Shown here: positions 19,791 to 30,513 of the stretch, piece after piece
Layout of the letters: each line of letters opens with the position of its first letter
Numbering within the stretch: the stretch's first letter is position 1
Assembly (NCBI RefSeq): GCF_021602345.1
Contig: NZ_BQID01000001.1
Span: forward strand, 186,001 to 250,000
DNA length: 64,000 bases
Origin: Pseudomonas pharyngis
Lineage (GTDB): Bacteria > Pseudomonadota > Gammaproteobacteria > Pseudomonadales > Pseudomonadaceae
Direction: 5' to 3'
Translations under genes and position numbers: made by a program
The notes under the pieces: generated by a model
Database searches by the model: none
What the model saw: only the letters and a program-made list of their open reading frames with translations
What the model was told of the DNA's origin: nothing

Positions 19791-20696
19791 TCATTTCTTG
19801 ATCCGCTGCGGATCGGGCTTTTCGGCCTGGTCCGCAGATTCCTTCGGCGCATCCGTTTCTTTCGGCGCGCCGCTTTCACTGCGGATCTGCGCATGACTGA
19901 TCAGGGCAAAGATGAAACTGCCGCCGATGATGTTCCCCGCCAGGGTCGGCCCGGCAAACACCGCCCAGAAGTCACTCCACGGCAACTCGCCGGCAAACAC
20001 CAGATACGACACCTCCGCCGACCCCACCACGATGTGAGTGAAATCGCCCAGTGCCATCAGATAGGTAATGAGGATGATGATCCACATCTTCGCGCTTTCC
20101 ATGGACGGGATCATCCAGACCATGGTGGCGATCATCCAGCCCGAGACGATGCCCTTGGCGAACATCTGACTCGCATGGTTCTCCATGACCTTGCGGCCGA
20201 TTTCGAGGAAGGCCTCGTCGGTCTTGCTGTCGAAGATCGGCAGTTCGAGCATCACGTACGCCACCAGAATCGTCCCGCACAGGTTGCCGAACAGCACCAC
20301 GGTCCAGAGCCGGATCAACCGGCCGAAATTGGCCAGGGTCGGCTTGGTCATCACCGGCAGCACGGCGGTCAGGGTGTTTTCGGTGAACAGTTGCTGGCGG
20401 GCGAGAATCACCGCGAGAAAACCCGCGCAGTAGCCGAAGCTGGCGATCACCTTGAATTCGTCGCCCTCGGGCAGACGCGAGTTGAGCAGGCCCATGCCCA
20501 TCAGCGACAGGCCCATGGTCAGCCCGGCTGCCAGCGCCGACCACCACAGCGCGGCGATGCTGCGCTCCAGTTCCTGGTCGCCTTGTTTGCGGATGATTTC
20601 ATGCAGGACCGCCGCCCGGGGCGGCTGGTTTTTCTCGACTTCGTGTTGTTCCTTGGCCGAGAGGTCGGGGGTCTTGCCGTCTGTTGGTGTGGTCAT
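19791..20696 (-). CDS. Formate/nitrite transporter family protein
   Basis: A 301-residue FNT-fold channel with six membrane helices. It has a long charged cytoplasmic N-terminus (residues 1-45) and a charged C-terminal tail rich in Lys, Glu and Pro. This long-tailed layout resembles the YfdC branch rather than FocA. The re-entrant-loop regions around residues 105-115 (FTENTLTAVLPV) and the ALGDFTHIVVGSAEV helix are characteristic. The anion carried is uncertain. Confidence 0.88.
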   Translation of the reverse strand: MTTPTDGKTPDLSAKEQHEVEKNQPPRAAVLHEIIRKQGDQELERSIAALWWSALAAGLTMGLSLMGMGLLNSRLPEGDEFKVIASFGYCAGFLAVILARQQLFTENTLTAVLPVMTKPTLANFGRLIRLWTVVLFGNLCGTILVAYVMLELPIFDSKTDEAFLEIGRKVMENHASQMFAKGIVSGWMIATMVWMIPSMESAKMWIIILITYLMALGDFTHIVVGSAEVSYLVFAGELPWSDFWAVFAGPTLAGNIIGGSFIFALISHAQIRSESGAPKETDAPKESADQAEKPDPQRIKK

Positions 20697-20769
20697 GGCG
20701 GGAAACCGGTGGCGGGGTCATAAGGCTACGACACGCGCCGCTCGGCTTCCGTTCGCCGGTGTGACGCGA

Positions 20770-21177
20770 TTACTCGGTAACGGGCACGTCATCCTTGAAC
20801 TGGTCTTTGACATACCTGATCTCGGTTCGCCCGTGCGGCGCCGGCAAGCCGTCTTCGCCGAGGTTGACGAAGACCATCTTCTCGACGGTCAGGATGCTCT
20901 TGCGGGTGATCTTGTTGCGCACTTCGCAGGTCAGGGTGATCGAGGTGCGGCCGAACTCGGTGGCGGTGATGCCCAGTTCGATGATGTCGCCCTGGCGCGA
21001 GGCGCTGACGAAGTTGATTTCGGAAATGTACTTGGTCACCACACGCTGGTTGCCCAGTTGAACGATGGCGTAGATCGCCGCTTCCTCGTCGATCCAGCGC
21101 AGCAGGCTGCCGCCGAACAGGGTGCCGTTGGGGTTGAGGTCTTCGGGTTTTACCCACTTGCGGGTGTGGAAATTCAT
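20770..21177 (-). CDS. Hot-dog fold acyl-CoA thioesterase
   Basis: A 135-residue cytosolic thioesterase of the YciA/acyl-CoA hydrolase group, releasing fatty acids from CoA. The LNPNGTLFGGSLLRWIDEEA block holds the catalytic Asp within the first helix of the hot-dog fold. AGGAG lies five bases before the ATG at 21177; the GTG two codons earlier overlaps that site and is unlikely. It is divergent from ahcY. Confidence 0.88.
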   Translation of the reverse strand: MNFHTRKWVKPEDLNPNGTLFGGSLLRWIDEEAAIYAIVQLGNQRVVTKYISEINFVSASRQGDIIELGITATEFGRTSITLTCEVRNKITRKSILTVEKMVFVNLGEDGLPAPHGRTEIRYVKDQFKDDVPVTE

Positions 21178-21296
21178 CTTCACTCCTGAGCGTCTTGCCG
21201 AATGATGGCGCCATCTTGGCAGACTGAGCGGTCATGCTCCATGAGGCTTCTACTATGGTCGCGATTGGCGATCTTCATCTGGCCGACAGAAACCCT

Positions 21297-21324
21297 TTGG
21301 AAGATCAGTCTAGACGGCTATAAT
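21297..21324 (+). promoter_or_regulatory. Sigma-70 promoter of ahcY
   Basis: TTGGAA (21297-21302) and TATAAT (21319-21324) are separated by 16 bases. Transcription from about 21331 would include the riboswitch that begins at 21379. Confidence 0.65.
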
Positions 21325-21346
21325 CGCCCCCGTTTCAAAACCGTAA

Positions 21347-22906
<1,560 letters not shown>

Positions 22907-22910
22907 GAGC

Positions 22911-23085
22911 AGCTGCGAGCTTCAAGCTTCAAGCGGCAAGCAAGGCCACAAGCCGGGCTTGCCGCGCGAAGCCCGAAAGCTCTGCCCCTATTTGTCAAAA
23001 CAGTGTCAGGCCGCAAGCTTCAGGCACAAGAGACCAGCGCACCTCCGCTGCTCTTGCAGCTTGAAGCTTGCAGCTTGTAGCTGGA
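22911..23085. repeat. Self-complementary repeat array between ahcY and metF
   Basis: The gap is filled with short units AGCTTCAAGC and GCTTGCAGC in both orientations. The left end (22911-22940) is roughly the reverse complement of the right end (23053-23083), so the whole stretch could fold into a long hairpin. It contains no gene. It resembles the mobile palindromic repeats of Pseudomonas. Confidence 0.65.
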
Positions 23086-23095
23086 GGTCCCCTCC

Positions 23096-23941
23096 ATGTC
23101 CCAAGACCGTCGCTACAGCTTCGAGTTCTTCCCGACCAAGACCGATGCTGGGCATGAAAAACTGCTCGCCACTGCCCGTCAGCTGGCCACCTACAACCCC
23201 GACTTCTTTTCCTGCACCTACGGCGCTGGCGGTTCGACCCGTGACCGCACGCTGAACACCGTGTTGCAGCTGGAAAGCGAAGTCAAAATCCCCGCCGCCC
23301 CGCACCTGTCGTGCGTCGGCGACAGCAAGGACGACCTGCGCGGCCTGCTGAACGAGTACAAGGCCGCCGGCATCAAGCGCATCGTCGCCCTGCGCGGTGA
23401 CCTGCCGTCCGGCATGGGCATGACCAGCGGCGAGCTGCGTCACGCCAATGAACTGGTTGAATTCATTCGTGAAGAAACCGGCAATCATTTCCACATCGAA
23501 GTCGCCGCCTACCCGGAAATGCATCCGCAAGCGCGCAACTACGAGGACGATCTCGCCAACTTCGTGCGCAAGGCCCGTGCCGGGGCCGACAGCGCGATCA
23601 CTCAGTACTTCTTCAACGCCGACAGCTACTTCTACTTTGTCGACCGTTTGCAGGCGCTGGGCGTGGACATTCCGGTCGTGCCGGGGATCATGCCGATCAC
23701 CAACTACAGCAAACTCGCGCGTTTCTCCGATGCCTGCGGTGCGGAAATCCCGCGCTGGATTCGCAAGCAGCTGGAAGCCTACGGCGATGACAGCCAAAGC
23801 ATTCAGCGTTTTGGCGAACAGGTCGTCACGGAGATGTGCGAGCGCCTGCTGCAAGGCGGCGCACCCGGCCTGCACTTCTATTCCATGAACCAGGCCGAAC
23901 CGAGCCTGGCGATCTGGAACAACCTGAAGCTGCCGCGCTAA
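23096..23941 (+). CDS. metF: 5,10-methylenetetrahydrofolate reductase
   Basis: A 281-residue FAD enzyme reducing methylene-THF to methyl-THF for methionine synthesis. It begins MSQDRRYSFEFFPTKTDAG, whose Glu within SFEFFP is the catalytic acid. The RGDLPSG and QYFFNADSY segments are typical of MetF, and the length is that of single-domain bacterial enzymes. GGAGG stands eight bases upstream. It follows ahcY in the methionine cycle arrangement common in pseudomonads. Confidence 0.96.
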   Translation: MSQDRRYSFEFFPTKTDAGHEKLLATARQLATYNPDFFSCTYGAGGSTRDRTLNTVLQLESEVKIPAAPHLSCVGDSKDDLRGLLNEYKAAGIKRIVALRGDLPSGMGMTSGELRHANELVEFIREETGNHFHIEVAAYPEMHPQARNYEDDLANFVRKARAGADSAITQYFFNADSYFYFVDRLQALGVDIPVVPGIMPITNYSKLARFSDACGAEIPRWIRKQLEAYGDDSQSIQRFGEQVVTEMCERLLQGGAPGLHFYSMNQAEPSLAIWNNLKLPR

Positions 23942-23963
23942 AAAGACGTAACCGCAGAACCAG

Positions 23964-24012
23964 AAGATCGCAGCCACGACAGTGCCTACAGCGCTTTCGC
24001 CGCTGCGATCTT
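23964..24012 (+). terminator. metF terminator
   Basis: AAGATCGCAGC (23964-23974) pairs exactly with GCTGCGATCTT (24002-24012), followed by TTTGCTTTT. The loop is long (27 bases). Confidence 0.7.
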
Positions 24013-24089
24013 TTGCTTTTAAACGCCCGAAACAGAGCTTCTGCGGCCAGTTTCTGGCTCTTTGCCGTTTCTCGTCGTAATCTCAAGCC

Positions 24090-24902
24090 ATGCCTTTGAT
24101 CACGCAGTTATTCGCCGTGCTGGTTTTTGCTTGCCTGAGCTTTGCCGCTCGGGGCGAGAAGCTGCGTATCGTCACCGAACCGTGGGCGCCGTACGTCTAT
24201 GAACAAGACGGCAAGAACCTCGGACTGGACTACGAAACCACCGCCATCGTGTTCAAGCGCCTGGGCATCGAAGTCGAATGGCAGTTCCTGCCGTGGAAAC
24301 GCTGCCTGTCGATGCTCGAAACCGGCCAGGCCGACGGCGCGCTGGACATCTTCCACAGCGATGAACGCGACGCCACCCTGCTCTATCCGAGCGAACCGCT
24401 GTCGGACGTCGAGTTCGTGATGTTTTACGCCAACGACCGCCCGCACCCTTTTCGCAGCCTCGAAGACCTCAAGGGCCTGACCATCGGTACGTCGCCGGGC
24501 TACCTGTACAGCCCCGATTTTCGCGAATCAACGTTATTCACCCGCGAGCCGGCCCCAACCCACGAAGCCAACTTCGGCAAACTGGTGCGCGGGCGCATCG
24601 ACCTGTTGATCACCGACCGCCGGGTGGGTCAGCATTTGCTCGATGAATTGGATATCCGCAACCAGATCACTGAAAACCCCACGGTCATCAGCCGCCAGAG
24701 CCAGTTTCTGGCCGTGCGACGCAATGCGGGGATGGATTTGCTGGTGCAGCGCTTCGGCGCCGAACTCAAGCGTTTCAAGCGCGAACCGGCCTATGCCGAG
24801 CTCAGCGCTCGCTACGGCGCAGCCCCCGCCCTGGCGGCACCGCTGGGCAACGCCACCGCCAGCGGCAAAACCGTTGAGCAGCAGGAAAGCGGCGCGCAGT
24901 GA
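24090..24902 (+). CDS. Periplasmic solute-binding protein, family 3-like
   Basis: A 270-residue exported protein. After a signal peptide (about 22 residues) it begins EKLRIVTEPWAPYVYEQDGK, the usual opening of family 3 amino-acid-type binding proteins, and continues with the GLDYETTAIVFKRLGIEVEW lobe and the DLKGLTIGTSPGYLY hinge. No permease or ATPase is nearby, so it may serve a sensor or a transporter elsewhere. The last 25 residues are Ala- and Gln-rich and probably disordered. The ligand is unknown. Confidence 0.82.
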   Translation: MPLITQLFAVLVFACLSFAARGEKLRIVTEPWAPYVYEQDGKNLGLDYETTAIVFKRLGIEVEWQFLPWKRCLSMLETGQADGALDIFHSDERDATLLYPSEPLSDVEFVMFYANDRPHPFRSLEDLKGLTIGTSPGYLYSPDFRESTLFTREPAPTHEANFGKLVRGRIDLLITDRRVGQHLLDELDIRNQITENPTVISRQSQFLAVRRNAGMDLLVQRFGAELKRFKREPAYAELSARYGAAPALAAPLGNATASGKTVEQQESGAQ

Positions 24903-25124
24903 TTGCTCTGTTATACTCCGGCGTTCCCGCCAGGCTCACGCCCGGACGCCCGGAACCGTAACAGGCCTCCCGACCCGCTACAGCGCAGCTTTTCAGCCCG
25001 CGCGAGCGCTCCGGACGTGCCTTCGGAACCGCAGCAGGACCGGACGGGATTGCGTCCTCTTAAACGCCATTCGCGCCAGGCAAGACTCCCATTGGGCCAA
25101 GCCCTAACTGAAACAGGATTACTC

Positions 25125-26993
25125 ATGTCCTTTGCTTCCCTCGGTCTCTCCGAGGCTTTGGTCCGCGCTATCGAAGATGCGGGCTATACCGAGCCTACTC
25201 CGGTGCAACAGCGGGCCATTCCCGCCGTGTTGCAAGGTCGCGACCTGATGGTTGCGGCTCAGACAGGTACTGGTAAAACCGGCGGTTTCGCCCTTCCGAT
25301 CCTGGAGCGGCTGTTTCCCAACGGTCACCCGGACAAATCCCAGCGTCACGGCCCGCGCCAACCGCGCGTGCTCGTGCTGACCCCTACCCGCGAACTCGCG
25401 GCGCAGGTTCACGACAGTTTCAAGATCTACGCCCGCGACCTGAAATTCGTCAGCGCGTGCATCTTCGGCGGCGTCGGCATGAACCCGCAGGTTCAGGCCA
25501 TGTCCCGTGGCGTTGACGTGCTGGTGGCGTGCCCCGGTCGACTGCTCGACCTGTGCGGCCAGGGCAGCGTCGATCTGTCCCACGTCGAAATTCTCGTGCT
25601 CGACGAAGCCGACCGCATGCTCGACATGGGCTTCGTCCACGACGTGAAGAAAGTCCTCGCGCGCCTGCCGGCCAAGCGTCAGAACCTGCTGTTCTCGGCG
25701 ACCTTCTCCAAAGACATCACGGATCTTGCCGGCAAACTGCTGCACAACCCGGAACGCATCGAAGTGACGCCGCCGAACACCACGGTCGAGCGCATCGAAC
25801 AACGCGTCTTCCGTCTGCCGGCCAGCCACAAGCGTGCGCTGCTGGCCCACCTGATTACCGCCGGCGCGTGGGAACAGGTGCTGGTGTTCACACGCACCAA
25901 GCACGGCGCCAACCGTCTGGCCGAGTACCTGGACAAACACGGCCTGCCGGCTGTGGCGATCCACGGCAACAAGAGCCAGAACGCCCGCACCAAAGCCCTG
26001 GCCGACTTCAAGGCCGGTGAAGTGCGCATCCTGGTTGCCACCGACATCGCCGCCCGTGGCCTGGACATCGACCAGTTGCCACACGTGGTCAACTTCGAAC
26101 TGCCGAACGTCGATGAGGACTACGTCCACCGTATCGGCCGTACCGGCCGGGCCGGTCGTTCGGGCGAGGCGATCTCGCTGGTCGCGCCGGACGAAGAAAA
26201 ACTGCTGAAAAGCATCGAACGCATGACCAAGCAGAAAATCGCCGACGGCGACCTGATGGGTTTCGATGCCAGCACCATCGAGGCCGAGAAGCCGGAAGCC
26301 CGTGAACGTCCGGACATGCGCAACCCGCGCAATGCCCGTGGCCCACGCGGCGACGGCCCGAATGGCGGCGGCGGTGGCGGCGGTCGTAAAGACAAAGGCA
26401 AAGACAAGGGCAAGGAAAAACCGGCCGGCGAACGTGGCGAGCGTCCAGCCCGTCAACAGAAGCCGCGTGAAGGCACCCCGGCCCGCGAACAACGCCAGCC
26501 AAGCCAGCCACCACGCGCCGCTGCTGACCGTGCTCCGGACGAATTCCTCGACGACGATATCGATAACTTCGGTAACCGCGTTGATTACGTGCCGAAGCAG
26601 GCTCCGGCCGGTGGTCGCAACCGTCGTCCAGGCGCTCCGGCGCAAGGCGCAGGTTCGGGCGCACCACGCGGCGGTCAGTCGCAAGGTCGCCAGAACGGCC
26701 CGCGCAACAGCAACGGCTCGAGCACCGGCACCCCGCCAGGCAAACGCAGTGGCCCACGCAACGGTGCTCCGCGTGACGGCCAGGGTCGTCGCGATGAAAA
26801 TCCGCGCAACCGCCGCCCGGCCCGTGACGATCAGCAGCGCGCCGAACCGGCCGTGCAGAACCCGCGCAGCAGTGGCCCGAAGATCATGCACAAGGAGTCG
26901 AAAGCCGACCGCTTCCCGACGCCTGAGCAGCTGGATCAACTGCCAAGCCGCCCACGCGGTGAAAAACCGGCCTTGCTGACCCGCAATCGCTGA
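25125..26993 (+). CDS. rhlE: DEAD-box ATP-dependent RNA helicase RhlE
   Basis: A 622-residue helicase. The Q motif ([13 protein letters not shown]), motif I AQTGTGKT, motif II DEAD ([12 protein letters not shown]), motif III SAT and motif [13 protein letters not shown] are all present in residues 1-360. Beyond about 390 lies an unusually long low-complexity tail rich in Arg, Gly, Pro, Asn and Lys with GGGGGGG and PRNRRP-like runs, expected to bind RNA. I start at [10 protein letters not shown], where the family begins; the open frame upstream is not conserved in kind. TATACT at 24912-24917 may be the -10, giving a long leader. Confidence 0.93.
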   Translation: MSFASLGLSEALVRAIEDAGYTEPTPVQQRAIPAVLQGRDLMVAAQTGTGKTGGFALPILERLFPNGHPDKSQRHGPRQPRVLVLTPTRELAAQVHDSFKIYARDLKFVSACIFGGVGMNPQVQAMSRGVDVLVACPGRLLDLCGQGSVDLSHVEILVLDEADRMLDMGFVHDVKKVLARLPAKRQNLLFSATFSKDITDLAGKLLHNPERIEVTPPNTTVERIEQRVFRLPASHKRALLAHLITAGAWEQVLVFTRTKHGANRLAEYLDKHGLPAVAIHGNKSQNARTKALADFKAGEVRILVATDIAARGLDIDQLPHVVNFELPNVDEDYVHRIGRTGRAGRSGEAISLVAPDEEKLLKSIERMTKQKIADGDLMGFDASTIEAEKPEARERPDMRNPRNARGPRGDGPNGGGGGGGRKDKGKDKGKEKPAGERGERPARQQKPREGTPAREQRQPSQPPRAAADRAPDEFLDDDIDNFGNRVDYVPKQAPAGGRNRRPGAPAQGAGSGAPRGGQSQGRQNGPRNSNGSSTGTPPGKRSGPRNGAPRDGQGRRDENPRNRRPARDDQQRAEPAVQNPRSSGPKIMHKESKADRFPTPEQLDQLPSRPRGEKPALLTRNR

Positions 26994-27009
26994 GTTTTCG
27001 ACTGCAATG

Positions 27010-27045
27010 AAAAATGCCCCGGCCTGAAAACCGGGGCATTTTTTT
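27010..27045. terminator. rhlE terminator
   Basis: A 13-bp perfect stem (27010-27022 with 27031-27043) followed by a T run, 17 bases after the rhlE stop. Confidence 0.9.
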
Positions 27046-27079
27046 GCGCGTTGCTGAGACGAGAGTTACGGCAGGCCAT

Positions 27080-27117
27080 AAAAAACGCCCCCGATCGCAA
27101 GACCGGGGGCGTTTTTT
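27080..27117. terminator. yceI-side bidirectional terminator
   Basis: CGCCCCCG (27086-27093) and CGGGGGCG (27104-27111) with A6 and T6 flanks. It most likely ends the minus-strand cybB-yceI transcript. Confidence 0.85.
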
Positions 27118-27133
27118 GTGTGGCCGGCGAAAA

Positions 27134-27712
27134 TTACTTCGCTTTCACACCTTCAAACGAAACGTACAGCTCGACCGCGTCGGACTTCGGACCCAGGTCT
27201 TTCTGCTTGCCGAAATCGGAACGCTTGATGGTGGTGGTGCCTTCGAAGCCGGCACGGTAGCCACCCCATGGATCCTTGCCTTCGCCCAGGAAGGTCGCCT
27301 TCACGACCACTGGCTTGGTGACGCCCAGGATGGTCAGGTCGCCGGTCACGTCAGCGGTGTTGGCACCGGTGGACTTGACGCTGGTGGAGACGAAGGTCGC
27401 CTTGGCAAACTTGCTGGCGTTCAGGAAGTCAGCGCTGGCGATGTGCTTGTCGCGCTCGGCGTGGTTGGTGAACACGCTGGCGGTGTTCACGTTGAACTCG
27501 ATCTTGCTGTCTTCAGGCTTGGCAGCGTCGAAGCTGAACTTGCCATCGATGTCCTTGAAGGTACCGGTGATGAAGCTGTAGCCCAGGTGGCTGATCTTGA
27601 AGTCGACGAAGGCGTGCTGGCCTTCTTTGTCGACTACGTAGTCAGCGGCCATCACATTGGCGGACAGGACGGCAGAGCCGATTGCCAGAGCGGCCAGAGT
27701 CTTTTTCAACAT
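27134..27712 (-). CDS. YceI-family periplasmic lipid-binding protein
   Basis: A 192-residue protein with a signal peptide cleaved after NVMA (about residue 22), then the single YceI lipocalin-like domain: [20 protein letters not shown] and the strand [20 protein letters not shown]. Relatives bind isoprenoid or polar lipids in the periplasm. AGGAAAAC precedes the chosen ATG, and an in-frame start further upstream overlaps cybB. It lies 32 bases after cytochrome b561, the commonest partner of YceI, so the pair is an operon. Confidence 0.92.
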   Translation of the reverse strand: MLKKTLAALAIGSAVLSANVMAADYVVDKEGQHAFVDFKISHLGYSFITGTFKDIDGKFSFDAAKPEDSKIEFNVNTASVFTNHAERDKHIASADFLNASKFAKATFVSTSVKSTGANTADVTGDLTILGVTKPVVVKATFLGEGKDPWGGYRAGFEGTTTIKRSDFGKQKDLGPKSDAVELYVSFEGVKAK

Positions 27713-27744
27713 GCTTTGTTTTCCTTTGGAGTCGAGGTTGAACA

Positions 27745-28296
27745 TCAGGCTTTGCGTCCCAGCATTCGTGTCAGGGTCGCATCACGATCGATAAAGTGGT
27801 GCTTCAATGCTGCCAACGCATGGAGACCGGAAAAAATTACCAGCGCCCACGCCAGCCAGAGATGAATCACACCGGCGGTATCTGCCTGATCCGGTAGTCC
27901 GGAAACCAGTGCAGGAACTTCAAACAGGCCAAACACCGGGATCCCGACACCGTCTGCGGTGGAAATCAGGTAACCGGCAATCATCACGGCGAACAGCGCA
28001 AGGTAGAGAAACCCATGGCCGAACCTAGCGCCGATGCGGGTCATGCGGCTGTAGCTCTGCAACGTTGGCGGCGGTGGGCTGACAAAGCGCCACAACACCC
28101 GCAACACCATCACAGCCAACAGCACCAGACCGATGCTCTTGTGCAGATCCGGCGCGTCTTTGCGCCAGGTGCTGTAGTAATCCAGCCCCACCATCCACAG
28201 ACCGAGCGCGAACAGCCCGAAGACCGCCAGCGCCACACCCCAGTGCATGAAGATGCTGACCCAACCGTAGCGCGAAGAAGAGTTACGTAGCTGCAT
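27745..28296 (-). CDS. cybB: Cytochrome b561
   Basis: A 183-residue inner-membrane diheme cytochrome with four predicted helices. Candidate heme ligands are the histidines in [16 protein letters not shown] and [13 protein letters not shown]. Relatives oxidise ubiquinol and can pass electrons to oxygen species. I start at [11 protein letters not shown] rather than ten codons earlier, because family homology begins there. It is cotranscribed with the downstream yceI gene, suggesting joint lipid-quinone or redox work. Confidence 0.88.
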   Translation of the reverse strand: MQLRNSSSRYGWVSIFMHWGVALAVFGLFALGLWMVGLDYYSTWRKDAPDLHKSIGLVLLAVMVLRVLWRFVSPPPPTLQSYSRMTRIGARFGHGFLYLALFAVMIAGYLISTADGVGIPVFGLFEVPALVSGLPDQADTAGVIHLWLAWALVIFSGLHALAALKHHFIDRDATLTRMLGRKA

Positions 28297-28462
28297 TGCC
28301 CAAATCCTGTGAGAACTGCGAACCAAGACTAGCGAGTTATCTATCGAATTAAAGCGGAAAATTTTGCTTTGAAATATCGAGAAATACGATCAAGAGTCTT
28401 GAACAGGGGAGTTAAGGAAAGATTAAAGACAAAAGTGTGGCGGGATGTTGTGAATCCCACGC

Positions 28463-28495
28463 AAAAAAAAGCGCGGCTTGAAAGCCGCGCTTTTT
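28463..28495. terminator. Terminator of the amine oxidase gene
   Basis: GCGCGGCTT (28471-28479) pairs with AAGCCGCGC (28482-28490), with A8 and T5 flanks, 17 bases beyond the minus-strand stop. Confidence 0.85.
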
Positions 28496-28511
28496 CATTC
28501 ACCGCAAAGCC

Positions 28512-30290
28512 TTACTGCGCTTTGGTCTCGGTGGTTGCCGCCGGTTTGGCCGCTGGCTTCTTCGCCGGCTCAGCCTTTTTCGCTGCAGGTTTGGCCGGGG
28601 CTTTTTTCGCCTCGGTCTTGGCCGCCGGTTTCTTCGCTGCTGGTTTGGCTGCCGCTTTCTTCGCCGGCTCGGCTTTCACCGGGGCCGCTGGCTTCGGTGC
28701 TTCCACCGGGGCTGGCGCAGGGGCCGGAGCCGGTGCAGGCGCTGGAGCGGCTGGAGCAGGTGCCGGCTCTGGCGCTTTCACTGGCTCTGGCTTCTTGTCG
28801 TCGTCCGAACCGCCGAACAGGTTGGTGAAGAAGTTGCCTTTCTTCGCCGCTACTGCCGCACCCGCACCCGCCGCTGCGGCGGTGGCCGCTGCCGGGCCGA
28901 CCTTGACCGGTTCGAAGGATTTGCCCGCCGCCAGGTCTTCAACCTGACTGGCAGCACGCTGACCGGTGCGCAGTGCGCCTTCCAGCGTGCCCGGGTACAA
29001 GGTGTCGGTGTGTTCGCCGGCAAACGCTACGCGCTGCAGCGGACGCTCCCACAGGCGCCAGTATTTGCTGATCTGGCCAGGGCCGAAGGCGAGGTAGGAA
29101 CCACCGGTCGATGGATCGGTGCTGTAGCGACGGATTTCATAACCGGTAAACGAACCACGAGCCTGTGGATAAAACGTGTGCAGGCGAATCAGCACCTGAT
29201 CGACCATCTGCTTGTCGCCAAAGGCCTGCATGACGCGGGCGTTATCGCCGGACAGGTTGATCACCACGTTGGCGCCACCCTTCAGGGCCGGCTCGATCCA
29301 CAACATGCCAAGGCCGGTGTTGCTATAGATCTCGCCGGACATCCGCGCCTTGCTTTCCCATACCGGCGTCTTGAACTTCAGCATGATCTGGTCACGCCAG
29401 CCGTAGTTGGTGCCTTTGATCGCGGCCAGGTGCTGGGCGTCCAGCGCCGGAGTCAGCTGGATCTTGTTGAGGGCGCGCAACGGCACCGCCAGCACAACGT
29501 AATCGGCCTGGTAGCCAACGCTGCCGACCTTGACGGTCACGCCGTCCTTGTCTTGGGTGATGGCAGATACTGGCGAGTTGGTCTTGATGGTTTTCAACTG
29601 TTTGACGAAGGCCTGGGCCAGCACCGGGCTGCCACCGACCAGACGCGAAGCGCGCAGGTCACGGTCGGACACGCCGCGATACACCCGGCTCTGCTGTGCG
29701 AAGTACAGCAGCGACAGGCGCGAAGGCTCGTCGTAGTGGGTGCGGATGTCCTGGTTGATCAGCTGACGTGCGGTGGCCGGCAGGTTCTGCTTGTCGAGCC
29801 AGCTCGAGACGTTGATCTGATCAAGGGCGTGCAGAGTGTTGGTCGCCGCCGGGTTTTGCGGATCGTCGATCGAACGCGCCAGATCGTCACGGGTTTTCTC
29901 GTAACGCTTCAGCGCTTCAGCCGTGGCAGGCTGTTTGGCGGTCAGGTCGGCGGCGGAGAAATACTCGCCGTCGATCAGGTACCCCGGGGTCCGAACGAAT
30001 TCAGGGGCCGGCGTGGTGCTCAGCTTGAACGTCGAAACGTACTTGTTCAGCACCGGTTGAGTCTTGTCGTTGCCGATCCACTCGCTGGTGGCCATGCCCG
30101 AGCGACCGCCCAGGCTCGGCTTGGCTTCGAGCAGCGTGACCTGCCAGCCCTTGTTCTGCAGTTCGTAAGCCGCCGTCAGGCCCGACAGGCCGCCGCCGAT
30201 CACGATTGCGGTTTTATCCTTGGCCAGCGCCGTAACGCTGAACAGCCCCAACACCACCAGCGCACAGGCGCGCAGCCAACCGACAGACAT
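28512..30290 (-). CDS. FAD amine oxidase with histone-like Ala/Lys/Pro tail
   Basis: A 592-residue protein. Residues 1-23 form a signal peptide (ending TALAKDK). Residues about 26-55 are the FAD-binding Rossmann motif AIVIGGGLSGLTAAYEL, with GGRSG following. The C-terminal flavin block YPGTLEGALRTGQRAA lies near residue 445. Together these mark the flavin monoamine oxidase family. From about 470 the protein turns into Ala-, Pro- and Lys-rich repeats (PAPAPAPA, then KPAAK/KKAPAKPAAKK units) to the end, like histone H1 or AlgP tails. The substrate is unknown. Its own terminator follows and no partner gene adjoins. Confidence 0.85.
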   Translation of the reverse strand: MSVGWLRACALVVLGLFSVTALAKDKTAIVIGGGLSGLTAAYELQNKGWQVTLLEAKPSLGGRSGMATSEWIGNDKTQPVLNKYVSTFKLSTTPAPEFVRTPGYLIDGEYFSAADLTAKQPATAEALKRYEKTRDDLARSIDDPQNPAATNTLHALDQINVSSWLDKQNLPATARQLINQDIRTHYDEPSRLSLLYFAQQSRVYRGVSDRDLRASRLVGGSPVLAQAFVKQLKTIKTNSPVSAITQDKDGVTVKVGSVGYQADYVVLAVPLRALNKIQLTPALDAQHLAAIKGTNYGWRDQIMLKFKTPVWESKARMSGEIYSNTGLGMLWIEPALKGGANVVINLSGDNARVMQAFGDKQMVDQVLIRLHTFYPQARGSFTGYEIRRYSTDPSTGGSYLAFGPGQISKYWRLWERPLQRVAFAGEHTDTLYPGTLEGALRTGQRAASQVEDLAAGKSFEPVKVGPAAATAAAAGAGAAVAAKKGNFFTNLFGGSDDDKKPEPVKAPEPAPAPAAPAPAPAPAPAPAPVEAPKPAAPVKAEPAKKAAAKPAAKKPAAKTEAKKAPAKPAAKKAEPAKKPAAKPAATTETKAQ

Positions 30291-30513
30291 TCAGCGAACT
30301 CCGGAAATACACGTAGGAAAAAGCAGTTTTGCGGGTCAGACGACCCAAAGAACCGCGAAGAATACGTCAGCCATCAAAACGCCGCCAGCGACGTCTATCG
30401 GCCCATACAAAGTAGCTCAATCGACACAATGGGTTGTTCCGGCGCGATGCATTGCATAGGCTTGCGCGATTGTTTGCCCGCGCCTGACGCGAGCCGCCTC
30501 GAGGAGACTGAAC

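Noticed and set aside
24903-25124. N-terminal extension of RhlE
   Set aside because: It is in frame but Pro- and Arg-rich without helicase character; the Q motif lies at the normal distance from the ATG at 25125.
25119-26939. A 606-codon minus-strand frame opposite rhlE
   Set aside because: It follows the repetitive rhlE tail in reverse and has Ala/Thr/Val low complexity only; rhlE itself has all helicase motifs.
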